Below, piece after piece: positions 1-8,332 of a stretch of 23,513 nt of DNA. The stretch is from RGIG464 sp045643185 (GTDB taxonomy: Bacteria; Myxococcota_A; Bradymonadia; UBA4248): NCBI GenBank assembly GCA_045643185.1, contig JAZUKH010000027.1, positions 1 through 23,513 on the forward strand, in the 5' to 3' direction. The notes beneath the pieces are model-generated. The model did no database searches and had not been told where the DNA came from. It saw only the letters and a list, made by a program, of their open reading frames with translations. Each line of letters opens with the position of its first letter. Position 1 is the first letter of the stretch. Both the position numbers and the translations under genes were made by a program.

Positions 1-70
1 TTCGCACGTTTCATGTCGTATTCCGACATGAAACGTACGCGAAATACGCCGCTACCCCCCCAGGCGTTGC
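1..70 (+). repeat. Family 1 hairpin repeat, copy B (left part outside window)
   Basis: The window opens inside an inverted repeat: TTCGC (1-5) and a 13-nt arm ACGTTTCATGTCG (6-18) pair with CGACATGAAACGT (24-36) and GCGAA (39-43) around the loop TATTC. The right side continues as ATA-C-GCCGC-TACCC (44-56), the same right arm and unpaired C seen in the copies at 4671, 10290, 12147 and 23405. The tail after TACCC is diverged, and its end near 70 is approximate. The right arm GCGAAATA predicts that the bases just before position 1 are TAT, preceded by GCGGC or similar. Confidence 0.7.
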
Positions 71-169
71 CCACGACGGGCTGCTCGCTGACCACGTAAA
101 CCAGGCGTCACGGAACGGATGCCACCCCACGCGGTCAAACGCCTCATAACCAGCTTTTCCGGTGTTATC

Positions 170-982
170 ATGGATGATCCAATCGGTGTTTTTGACTCAG
201 GCGTTGGCGGTCTAACCGTACTAGACGCGATTCAGACCGAACTTCCCAACGAATCCGTCGTTTATTTGGGCGACACGGCGCGCGTGCCCTATGGCAACCG
301 AACGCCGCAGACGATCGTCCGCTATGCGCTCGAATGCGCGGAAGTGCTTGTCTCGCGCGGCGTCAAAGCCATTGTGATCGCGTGCAACACGGCCTCGGCG
401 CATGCCCTCGACGTACTTCAGTGCGAATTGACGATCCCCGTGTTTGGCGTCATCGACCCAGTGTCTGAAGAAGCCGTGAAGATCACGCAAAACCATTGTA
501 TCGGCCTGATCGGCACGCGCGCCACGGTTGCCAGCGGCGCCTATGAACGCGCGATCCACTTGTTCGATCCTCAAGCCCGCATTGTCGCCCAAGCCTGTCC
601 GCTCTTCGCCAGTTTGGCCGAAGAAGACTGGGCTGATCATGAAGTCACCTATTTGACGGCGCTCGAATACCTAAAGCCATTTAAGTCAGCGCCGATCGTG
701 CCCGACACGCTCATTTTGGGCTGCACGCACTACCCGATCTTAAAACCAGCGATCACGCGCGCCCTTAACACGCTCGATCTGCACATGACACTGTGTGACT
801 GTGCGCGCGCCACTGCCCACGAACTGCACGAACAACTGCGTCGTCGAGACCTGCTTTCGCATGCCACACAACCTGGCCACACCGAATACCTCGTCACCGA
901 CGCCCCCGCACCATTCGCCGCGATCGGCGCGAGTTTCATGTCACGAGCGCCTCAAAACGTCAAACACATAGACCTCGTGTGA
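170..982 (+). CDS. murI: Glutamate racemase MurI
   Basis: Cytoplasmic cofactor-independent racemase that converts L-glutamate to D-glutamate for peptidoglycan precursors. All signature blocks are present: IGVFDSGVGGLTVL near the N terminus, VYLGDTARVPYG, KAIVIACNTAS carrying the first catalytic Cys (C72 from this start), and LILGCTHYPILKP with the second catalytic Cys (C185) and nearby His187. ATG at 170 gives 270 residues, the usual family length, with the protein beginning MDDPIGVFDSG. An in-frame ATG at 119 would add 17 residues (MPPHAVKRL...); it has a better purine-rich stretch upstream (GGAACGG), so the start is not settled. The gene is followed at once, by a 4-bp overlap or a 20-bp gap depending on the start used, by a peptidoglycan-cleaving enzyme gene. 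The pair is probably one transcription unit for cell-wall work. Confidence 0.95.
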   Translation: MDDPIGVFDSGVGGLTVLDAIQTELPNESVVYLGDTARVPYGNRTPQTIVRYALECAEVLVSRGVKAIVIACNTASAHALDVLQCELTIPVFGVIDPVSEEAVKITQNHCIGLIGTRATVASGAYERAIHLFDPQARIVAQACPLFASLAEEDWADHEVTYLTALEYLKPFKSAPIVPDTLILGCTHYPILKPAITRALNTLDLHMTLCDCARATAHELHEQLRRRDLLSHATQPGHTEYLVTDAPAPFAAIGASFMSRAPQNVKHIDLV

Positions 983-1002
983 ACACCCGGGAAGGTTCCC
1001 CA

Positions 1003-3918
1003 ATGTCCACAAAGCTCAAAACCATTCTCAGATATGCCCTGCTCATAACGAGTTTGTCGTGGGCTGGATGCGGCTGCGTGCAAAAAGCACCAAGTGAAGC
1101 CCCCACACTCGCCCCCGCAACGGTCGATCCGCAGGAACTCGACGTTTCAGCCATCGCCAAGTGGCATGAACGCACCCTGCAACTCACCGAAGTCGTGCAG
1201 AATATCGACGAACTGGGCAAAGACACTTGGCTGGAACATGACGCCCTCCACCAGACGCCTGAGTCGCTGTTGCAGATCGCACACACGGCGATGTTCAATG
1301 ACAACGACTCGGATTCGCTCAAATACGCGATCGCAATGATCGAACAGACTGCGCGCGACTGTGCAGCCCACCCAGACGACGTGTCACACGCGGTCGACCA
1401 CTATGACCAGGCAGAAGCCATTCTCAAACGACTGCGCACCGATCAAAGCCAAAACTCGGTCGGACTGATCATTCCAGACGTCTTGGATTACTACCTCGGC
1501 ATCATAGCACTCAACCGGTTTGAACTGACCACAAGCCAGAATGACGCGCTCGCCGCAGCCGATGCCTTCGCACGCGCTGCCACCTTTCGAACCGGTGCCT
1601 ACTACCACCGCGCAAAAGAAGGCGCCGTCAAAGCCTGCTTGCTTTCTCAGGATACGTGCGACGCAGCCGATGCCATCACGCGCTTTTTGGCCACATACCC
1701 AGATTATCCCAACACGCCACAGTTTTTGCTCGCCAAAGCTCAGGCTCAGCTAAAAAAGAATGACCCAGTGGCCGCCCAAAAACAGCTGGACGACCTTGTT
1801 TGGAACTATCCGTGGTCAAAAGCGGCTGACCAAGCCAAACAACTCATGCAGAAAAACGGGTTTGAGCCACGCGAACGCACTTACGACGAGGTGTTTGAAC
1901 ACGTCAATTTTCTGCGTTCAAAACGGTTTTGGAAGATCGCTGAAGTCGAAGCCACACAAGCCCTCGAACGTTTTCCAAACGACATTCAGCTACTCTTGCA
2001 GGACGCACGCATTCAATACGAACAAAGCTTGTACGACACAGCCATTCCCAAGTTTCAAAAGCTTTACGATGTGTTGAATGGCGAAAAGCGCGATGGCGTG
2101 CGTCCCACTGGCGTGTTGTCTTACATCTATCGTGCTCTGGGCTACCAGGGCAAATGTCACGAAGCCATGTCCGTGAACGCACAGGTCAATGCCACACTCG
2201 GCAAAAAAGACCGACTGCGCGCGCAATACGACTACGCCATGACGTGTGGTGCCTTTGACGAAGCCTGGGAATATGCCAAAACGCTCGACTCGGACCTTGC
2301 GCCATACGACTACGGCTTTATCGCCTACATTTCGCGCGAATACGAGATCGCGCGCACCAAATTCACCGAAGCGATCGAATCACTCACGGGCACCTACAAA
2401 CGCCGTGCGCGCTACTTTTTGGCCATGGCGACGCTCAGATCTGCCCAAAAGACGGCGTTGGAAGCGCAAAAACCGCCCGTGTGCAATGAAGAAGCCGCCT
2501 GTACCCACGAACAGGGCGAGTTGAACGCACGGGGAGCTGAATCAAGCCCCGAAGTCGCCAAACAAGCTGACACCCCAAAAACAAGTGCCAAAACCAAAAC
2601 GAGCAAAAAGTCGAAATCGTCCAAAAAGTCGAAGCAAAAAGCCGTGCCCAAGCTGCCTGAAGCCACGCTCGAACTGGCACGCAAACAGTTCGACCAGCTG
2701 ATCGCCGATGACTCGACCGACTATTACGCATTACTCGCCTTCAGTCGCCGCGCCGAAATGGATGGCGATCCGCAACTTGAGGATTCCCCGCTCTACATGC
2801 CCGAAGCCGGTGCACCAAATACGCACCCCATCGACGCGGAAAGCCCAAAACGCACTTATAACCAAACCTTTACCTTCGACGAAGTGCAAACCTGTGCCAA
2901 GGGCGACTTCGACGCTTTTTTGAACGACGCCGTCAAACGCTTCGGCGACGCATGGCCACAACTCAAACGCATTCAAAAATTGCACGAAGCGGGTCTGTAT
3001 GCCGCACGCAATAAGGAGTTTCGCCCCATTCTGATCGAGGGCAACGCCATCACCAAGCTCGCCAAGCGCCCAACAGCCAAGAATTTGTGGACGACCGCGT
3101 TGTCGGTCGACGGGCACCTCGTCGACAATCGAAAGAACCAGACGGGGTTTTGGGGCATTCAAACCGACGTCAAACACTTCGACCTGCCCGGCAAAAAAGA
3201 AAATGCCAAGCGCGAAGCACTCGCTCAACACCAGCAGCTCATCTTTGATCACAAAACGGAGATCAAAACCTTCCTGCGTGACGCGGCGATCCTCTTTCAC
3301 GACTATTATCTGGCGCGCAAATACATTCCTACACCCAAATCGTTGCCAGGTACGGCCAAAGACACCGACACATGGTCGATCATGTATCCGCACGCCTATG
3401 CAGCCATGCTCGCCGAAGCGGCTCATCAAAACGGCATTTCACCATACCTGCTCTGGACGCTCATGAACATCGAATCGGCTTTCAATCCCGATTCGGTCTC
3501 GATTGCCGATGCTTACGGCCTCTTACAGATCATTCCGATCACTGGCTACAAACTCGCCGAAGCGATGCACAAAGACCCATTTGGGCCATACGAGCTCATT
3601 CAGCCCGAAAACTCGATCCCGATGGGCGCTTGGTATTTTGGACAGATCATTCACAAATTTCACGGCTACGCGACGCTCTCGATGGCCGGCTATAACGGCG
3701 GTCCCTTCCAGGTTGCGCGCTGGCTCACGGCGTATGCAAAAAAACTCGATCACGACGCCTTTATCGAACTCATTCCGCTCAACGAAGCACGAAATTACGT
3801 CAAAAAGGGCCTCGCCCGACTCCTCATCTTCAAACGCATTGACGAGGAAAATCCAAAATACTTCTATTATATTCCGAACTCCCTGCCAGACAGCTTTGAG
3901 TTCATGCCCAATTTCTAG
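1003..3918 (+). CDS. Lytic transglycosylase lipoprotein (Slt70-like, C-terminal SLT domain)
   Basis: Probable periplasmic enzyme cleaving glycan strands of peptidoglycan. The N terminus MSTKLKTILRYALLITSLSW-AGC looks like a lipoprotein signal peptide, although Trp at -3 is not the usual lipobox residue. A long alpha-helical, TPR-like region follows, then a Lys/Ser/Thr-rich low-complexity stretch (about residues 523-550). The C-terminal SLT catalytic domain has NIESAFNPDSVS with catalytic Glu824, AYGLLQIIPIT (the usual GLMQ.MP.T motif), GAWYFGQII and AGYNGGP. ATG 1003 is chosen because GGGAAGG lies 8 bp upstream. A GTG at 979 overlapping the murI stop would add eight residues before the signal peptide. 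With 971 residues it is larger than E. coli Slt70 (about 645), mostly because of the helical region and linker. The domain call is firm; which subfamily it belongs to is not. Confidence 0.9.
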   Translation: MSTKLKTILRYALLITSLSWAGCGCVQKAPSEAPTLAPATVDPQELDVSAIAKWHERTLQLTEVVQNIDELGKDTWLEHDALHQTPESLLQIAHTAMFNDNDSDSLKYAIAMIEQTARDCAAHPDDVSHAVDHYDQAEAILKRLRTDQSQNSVGLIIPDVLDYYLGIIALNRFELTTSQNDALAAADAFARAATFRTGAYYHRAKEGAVKACLLSQDTCDAADAITRFLATYPDYPNTPQFLLAKAQAQLKKNDPVAAQKQLDDLVWNYPWSKAADQAKQLMQKNGFEPRERTYDEVFEHVNFLRSKRFWKIAEVEATQALERFPNDIQLLLQDARIQYEQSLYDTAIPKFQKLYDVLNGEKRDGVRPTGVLSYIYRALGYQGKCHEAMSVNAQVNATLGKKDRLRAQYDYAMTCGAFDEAWEYAKTLDSDLAPYDYGFIAYISREYEIARTKFTEAIESLTGTYKRRARYFLAMATLRSAQKTALEAQKPPVCNEEAACTHEQGELNARGAESSPEVAKQADTPKTSAKTKTSKKSKSSKKSKQKAVPKLPEATLELARKQFDQLIADDSTDYYALLAFSRRAEMDGDPQLEDSPLYMPEAGAPNTHPIDAESPKRTYNQTFTFDEVQTCAKGDFDAFLNDAVKRFGDAWPQLKRIQKLHEAGLYAARNKEFRPILIEGNAITKLAKRPTAKNLWTTALSVDGHLVDNRKNQTGFWGIQTDVKHFDLPGKKENAKREALAQHQQLIFDHKTEIKTFLRDAAILFHDYYLARKYIPTPKSLPGTAKDTDTWSIMYPHAYAAMLAEAAHQNGISPYLLWTLMNIESAFNPDSVSIADAYGLLQIIPITGYKLAEAMHKDPFGPYELIQPENSIPMGAWYFGQIIHKFHGYATLSMAGYNGGPFQVARWLTAYAKKLDHDAFIELIPLNEARNYVKKGLARLLIFKRIDEENPKYFYYIPNSLPDSFEFMPNF

Positions 3919-3953
3919 TTTTTGAAGATCGACCGCTTTCTCGCGCCTTCGAT

Positions 3954-3983
3954 TTGCACAAAAGCAACATTCTTTGCTATAAT
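3954..3983 (+). promoter_or_regulatory. Sigma-70-type promoter for the exported DUF4332-like gene
   Basis: TTGCAC (3954-3959) is followed after 18 bp by a perfect -10 TATAAT (3978-3983), which is also preceded by TGC, an extended -10. Transcription would start near 3990, leaving a leader of about 120 nt before ATG 4113. The leader begins with an inverted repeat, AAGGCGT (4002-4008) with ACGCCTT (4022-4028), enclosing the palindrome TGAGCGCTCA. Confidence 0.65.
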
Positions 3984-4112
3984 GGAACGACTCTTGTATC
4001 AAAGGCGTCCATGAGCGCTCAACGCCTTAAGATGCGCTCCATTGAACGTCATTTTTGATTTTTGTTTTTTGTTCAAGCTACGGTTTGACCACTTTCAATG
4101 AGATGATTCGCC

Positions 4113-4580
4113 ATGAAAAAGTTAATGACTGCAATGGCTTTCGCCACTCTATTATTCTCGTCCACGGCTTATGCCAGTCACTACGACATCGCGGATGTCG
4201 AATTCATCGAAGCAACGGTTCAGCAAAAGTTGCTTGCCGATGGTCTGGAAACGACCGCTGACTTGCTCGACAAACTCTTGACCGCGTCTGACCGCAAAGC
4301 CTTTTCAAAGAAATACGCCATGGATGCTAAAGCCGTAGATGCCTTGGCGCACAAGCTTGAACTCATGCAGATCACGGGAGTTGGCCCTAAAGCCGCTGAC
4401 CTGCTCATCCTGGCTGGCGTCAAAAACGTCAAAGGCCTTGCCGCTGCCGATGCCAACGCGCTTCTCGATTCGCTCCTCGCGGCCAACCGACAGCACGCCA
4501 TCACTGGCGTTCAGCCCGACATGACCGTCGTCAAAGACTGGATCGCCAAGGCCAAAAAGGTCGCGAAACACCTCGCATAA
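4113..4580 (+). CDS. Exported helix-hairpin-helix protein, DUF4332-like
   Basis: A 155-residue protein with a clear Sec signal peptide (MKKLMTAMAFATLLFSSTAYA, cleavage after residue 21). The mature part resembles DUF4332: a helical first half (about 27-80), then a helix-hairpin-helix block LMQITGVGPKAADLLILAGV (84-103), and a C-terminal helix DWIAKAKKVAKHLA typical of the family end. In family members I know, both halves carry a G(I/V)G hairpin. Here the first half (DVEFIEATVQQKL) has lost it and only the second is intact. The HhH fold usually binds DNA or other HhH proteins in the cytoplasm, so a secreted copy is unexpected and its partner is unknown. The gene has its own promoter and its own terminator, and is therefore probably monocistronic. 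The fold call is fairly sure; the function is not known. Confidence 0.8.
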   Translation: MKKLMTAMAFATLLFSSTAYASHYDIADVEFIEATVQQKLLADGLETTADLLDKLLTASDRKAFSKKYAMDAKAVDALAHKLELMQITGVGPKAADLLILAGVKNVKGLAAADANALLDSLLAANRQHAITGVQPDMTVVKDWIAKAKKVAKHLA

Positions 4581-4604
4581 TTCATGGCGACACGCCTTCA
4601 ACCC

Positions 4605-4631
4605 AAAAGCCTCCTTCGGGAGGCTTTTTTT
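4605..4631 (+). terminator. Rho-independent terminator of the DUF4332-like gene
   Basis: AGCCTCC (4608-4614), loop TTCG, GGAGGCT (4619-4625) and a run of T, with A's on the left side that can pair with the T's. It lies 24 bp after the stop codon. Confidence 0.93.
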
Positions 4632-4670
4632 GTGCCCCGTAACATAAATGACGCGCTTAAACACCGATTT

Positions 4671-4707
4671 GCCTATTTTTAGGCGCGGCTATTTCATACG
4701 CCGCGCC
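4671..4707 (+). repeat. Family 1 hairpin repeat, compact copy E
   Basis: The main hairpin reads GGCGCGGC-TAT-TTC-ATA-C-GCCGCGCC (4682-4707): an 8-bp outer stem, the unpaired C, and an inner stem cut down to TAT/ATA. It is preceded by a small hairpin, GCCTA-TTTT-TAGGC (4671-4684), in the place where other copies carry the GGGGGA/TCCCCC hairpin. The conserved tail is not recognisable. It could be a degenerate copy, or chance could contribute, since the inner part is so short. Confidence 0.5.
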
Positions 4708-4888
4708 CGCGTCGCTTCTCCCTCGCTCGAGACGCAAAATTTTTGCGTCTCTTCACTCGGTCAATACGCGCCGCGTTTGTAATTTGTGACCCACGATATA
4801 TGCCCCTCAAACTTTGCCGTTCGGGCATTATGTGATAAACTGGGTTGATGCCATGGATTCGGCAGGTTGAATTTTATTGAGGACACGG

Positions 4889-7800
4889 ATGTCTGGACAA
4901 CGGTCATTATCGTTTTTGTCGATCGCGCAGCAATGTGCTGATCGCGGTGAGAAGGGGCGAGCCATCATTACGGTGGTGAATGCGCTTCGCAATCACCCGG
5001 AGTGTATCGACACAGAACCAGCGTCCGTAGATTTTTTAGCCGAGATCTACATTAACGGCTTTGAAGAAGAATTTAACCGGTTGAGAATGGGCAACCCGCA
5101 TTTTTGGGATCAGTTTGCCGAGTCGTTGACGCGTGCAGGCAAAACCAACGTTGTGGCGAAGTTGCAAACGAGTTTTGAGAAATACTGCATTGAGCAGATG
5201 AAGATGACGCATGCGTCGTATGGTGCCCAGCCGCGTCCGATGTATCAGCACAACGCCGCGTATCCACAAAAACCGACGATCATGCCAATGCCGCAGGGCA
5301 TGCAAAACGGCGTATGTTCGGCACTTGGTGACGATGTCAGACTGATGGCCTCGCGTCCGGCGCCGCGTTCGTCGCAACAACTTTCGCACGTGGTGCGCGC
5401 CTCTTCGTCGAACGGCTTTACCGCGATCGCGCATTCGCCGAACGCGTCGGCCTTTGGAAACACGCAGTTCGACGTCTTCACGCATGCCGACCGCTCGCTC
5501 ATGGATGCGCTCGAGCTGGGCGTGCCCGACACACCACAAAACCTGTCACCTAGCCCCGTGACGTCGATGGAATTCGACGGCATGCGCATTCCGTTGGACG
5601 ACACGCCGATGCCGGCCGTCGCGCGCGTCGCAACGATTCCGTCGCTCGAGCTCCAAGCCCACGACGAGCCCGTCAACATGGCCGTCACACCCAAATTCGA
5701 CGAGCTCAAACGCCCCACGCCGTTGATCCAAAACGCCTGTGTCGAACCAGACGCGCCACAGGCTATGCCAAACTTCACCGAGTCACCGCAAAATACGAGC
5801 TTCGCATCCCTTAACCAGGCTGCGCAACAAGCCATCGACCTCGACACCGACATGATCTCGAAGGTCGCACTCAGCTCCGTCAACAAACGTCACGCCGAAA
5901 ACACTGACGCCCCCACGCCGTTGACGCGACGTTTCGACCGACTCCGCGCAAAAACCAAGTCGACAAAATCCACCGAAGTCTATACCGACGACAACATGGC
6001 ACGCGTCATCTATGATTTTGATGACAAAATTGGCAGCTCGTTGATCTCAAGCGGCGAACGGGCTTTCACAGAACTCACCCCGGTCAAGACCTATGAGCAG
6101 GAACTCGCCGAGTTCCGCGCCTCAAGTGCGAATTTTCCCAAGGTCATTCGCGTTTCGGAGCTAAAAGACCCCTTCGAAGAACTCTCCATCGTTTCAGCTG
6201 AACTCGACGAGAACATTCCCAAAGTCGATCCGCTCGAACCTGTGCCGTCGGTCACCTTTTCGATCACGCCAAAACAGCTTTCGATCTGCGTCGTACTCTG
6301 CGCCATCGTCGTACTCTGCTTTATCACCTGGAAAATTAACGCGCCCAATCTTGAGCGCGAAGCCATGGTTCAACTCGCTTCGACCTACTTCGACGACGCC
6401 CAAAAAGGCATCAACCGCACCGAAAACACCACACAAGCCGAAGAATCGCTCGCCACAGCGCATTTTGCTTCAAACATTCAAACTTTTCTCGACGTATGGA
6501 GTGCCAAATACTTTACCGGACACGAAGACTTCGTGTTCGATGAGAAAAACTCGTTGACCCATCCGTCCGAAGTGACAGCCTACATCATGTGGCTGACCGA
6601 CAACGGCCGACTCGAAGATGCCAAAAACGTCTATGCTGACACGAGCAGGGATACATGGCGAGGCGCTGAAGACTTCAGAAAATTCGCAGAAGCCGTGATC
6701 GCAGAAAGCGAACACGATGACGTCAAAGCAGCTTCGCGTTTTGCCAAACTCGCCAATTCCTCGTTACGGAGCTTTGCCCTTTCGCGACTCGGTCTGCTCG
6801 CCATTCGCTCGAATCACCCCGATGTGCGATCGATCTACGAAAACCTCGCCTATTCGGAAGACGAGCCGTTTTTCTCGAAATGCACGCGTGCGCTGTTTAC
6901 ACACGGTCAGGTGGGCATCGAGCCAGAATGGCAGTTTGGCACGCTCAAACCGGAATACGCCAACCTGTGCGGCATAGCCGCCTCGATGCGCCGCATCCAA
7001 CTCGGTTTGCCGACAAACATCGCGTGGACGCGCTATCTCGAGTCGATGGAAGTCGACGAAACACTTGCCCAGTATCGACTTGAAGTGCTGATCGATCACG
7101 CGATGGCATCAGGCGACGTCAAGACCGCCGCCACCTGGTTTGCCAAATTCGAGACATCGCCCTATCACCCCGACCGAACGCAGTTGCAACACGAGATCAT
7201 TCAACGAGCCTTTGATGTCGACAGTTTAAGCGCACTCACCAACTTCGATCGACACGTCTCCGACGACCTGACGAGCTTGGAAGCGGCCCGCATCCTCGAC
7301 ACCAACCAGTTCGAAGCGACGAGTGTATGGGCGAACTACGCGACGCGTTACAACTTCAAACGTCCGACTGCCACACTTCCCGGCGTCACCTACGAAGATT
7401 CAATGAACACAGCCTGGGAAAACGCCGTGGACGGGCACTACACGGCAGCGTTGAGCGAACTCAAAGCGCTGCGTAACCGCGCGCCCAATGCGTGGGAACC
7501 GCTCATGCTACAGGCTGAAGTCCTGTACCACGCTAATCGAGCCCAGGAAGCCGCCGGTCTATACGAATTCCGCGCCATGCAAGGGGAAGGCGGCTATGTC
7601 GCCATCGTCATGTCCAACCTCTACCGAACGCGAGCCAAGCTCACCCCAAATCCCATGGTTTATGGCCTATTTTGGACCGAGCTAAACGATCCGACCCTGG
7701 AAAGCGCGCGTTGTGAGATCCTCGAAAACCTCGAAAAACGCGATGAAGCCTCGATCTGTCAGAAAAACCTCGCCAAACGAAAGCTCGCCCGCCCCGTCAA

Positions 7801-8332
7801 AACCGCTTGGATGACCAGAAACGCACGTCATGCATCACAAGCCGACCTCGTGCGTGCCGGCACAGGTGCCATGTCACCCAAAGGCTATCACAGACAACTC
7901 GCGCGCCTCAAAATGGCCAACGGCGCGCCCAAAGAGGGTTTCAAAGCCTACGAAAATGCCATTCTCTTTGATCCCGCTACAGCCACAGTCGAGACGATCC
8001 AAGAAATGGAAAAAGAATACGAAGTGCGAAAACGCCTGTACGAAGGCGCGCATGCCTTTGAAGACCTCATTCAAACGCTCAAACTTAAAGGTGCTCGTCC
8101 AGAACTGATCGCCGCCGCACACCATGCGGCAGCCGCCATGTATCAACCACAAAAAGGCAGTTCGCAGGCAAAACAGCACCTGATCGCATCCATAAACCTC
8201 ATTGGTGATAATGAACGCGCGTTGACCGGTATCGTGCAATACTACAAAGCGAAAGACAATGCGAAGCAGCTCGCCACTTGGCAGGCGCGCCTGAAACAGT
8301 TTAGGGCTCAACATCGTCAGGAGGAACCATGA
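4889..8332 (+). CDS. Large single-pass membrane protein with TPR-like C-terminal region
   Basis: Not recognised as a named family. It has 1147 residues in three parts. The N-terminal part, of about 460 residues, starts with a short helical block (SLSFLSIAQQCADRGEKGRA) and is otherwise low-complexity, rich in Pro, Ala, Ser and Thr and probably disordered. One hydrophobic segment follows (about 464-483, LSICVVLCAIVVLCFITW). The last 660 residues are helical with TPR-like stretches, for example WEPLMLQAEVLYHANRAQEA and GFKAYENAILFDPATA. There is no signal peptide, so the N-terminal part should be cytoplasmic and the repeat region outside the inner membrane. ATG 4889 is chosen over TTG 4877 because GAGGA (4879-4883) is correctly spaced. 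The stop overlaps the start of the next gene (ATGA), implying translational coupling with the phosphoesterase lipoprotein. Its layout resembles the gene at 21626. Confidence 0.8.
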   Translation: MSGQRSLSFLSIAQQCADRGEKGRAIITVVNALRNHPECIDTEPASVDFLAEIYINGFEEEFNRLRMGNPHFWDQFAESLTRAGKTNVVAKLQTSFEKYCIEQMKMTHASYGAQPRPMYQHNAAYPQKPTIMPMPQGMQNGVCSALGDDVRLMASRPAPRSSQQLSHVVRASSSNGFTAIAHSPNASAFGNTQFDVFTHADRSLMDALELGVPDTPQNLSPSPVTSMEFDGMRIPLDDTPMPAVARVATIPSLELQAHDEPVNMAVTPKFDELKRPTPLIQNACVEPDAPQAMPNFTESPQNTSFASLNQAAQQAIDLDTDMISKVALSSVNKRHAENTDAPTPLTRRFDRLRAKTKSTKSTEVYTDDNMARVIYDFDDKIGSSLISSGERAFTELTPVKTYEQELAEFRASSANFPKVIRVSELKDPFEELSIVSAELDENIPKVDPLEPVPSVTFSITPKQLSICVVLCAIVVLCFITWKINAPNLEREAMVQLASTYFDDAQKGINRTENTTQAEESLATAHFASNIQTFLDVWSAKYFTGHEDFVFDEKNSLTHPSEVTAYIMWLTDNGRLEDAKNVYADTSRDTWRGAEDFRKFAEAVIAESEHDDVKAASRFAKLANSSLRSFALSRLGLLAIRSNHPDVRSIYENLAYSEDEPFFSKCTRALFTHGQVGIEPEWQFGTLKPEYANLCGIAASMRRIQLGLPTNIAWTRYLESMEVDETLAQYRLEVLIDHAMASGDVKTAATWFAKFETSPYHPDRTQLQHEIIQRAFDVDSLSALTNFDRHVSDDLTSLEAARILDTNQFEATSVWANYATRYNFKRPTATLPGVTYEDSMNTAWENAVDGHYTAALSELKALRNRAPNAWEPLMLQAEVLYHANRAQEAAGLYEFRAMQGEGGYVAIVMSNLYRTRAKLTPNPMVYGLFWTELNDPTLESARCEILENLEKRDEASICQKNLAKRKLARPVKTAWMTRNARHASQADLVRAGTGAMSPKGYHRQLARLKMANGAPKEGFKAYENAILFDPATATVETIQEMEKEYEVRKRLYEGAHAFEDLIQTLKLKGARPELIAAAHHAAAAMYQPQKGSSQAKQHLIASINLIGDNERALTGIVQYYKAKDNAKQLATWQARLKQFRAQHRQEEP

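Larger units (their letters stand above)
4581..4888. other. 308-bp intergenic region with terminator and two inverted-repeat structures
   Basis: From left to right it holds a strong terminator (4605-4631), a compact family 1 repeat (4671-4707), and a near-perfect inverted repeat of 11-bp arms GAGACGCAAAA / TTTTGCGTCTC around one T (4729-4751). Next is AATACGCGCCGCG (4763-4775), which resembles another right arm of the family 1 repeat. A weak promoter-like TGT-GATAAA (4831-4839) precedes the next gene, with TTGCCG (4814-4819) too close to be a normal -35. I see no coding sequence. Confidence 0.6.

Noticed and set aside
2731..3429. 232-codon - strand open frame inside the transglycosylase gene
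   Set aside because: Antisense to a gene with a recognisable SLT domain. It has no ribosome-binding site or family motif.
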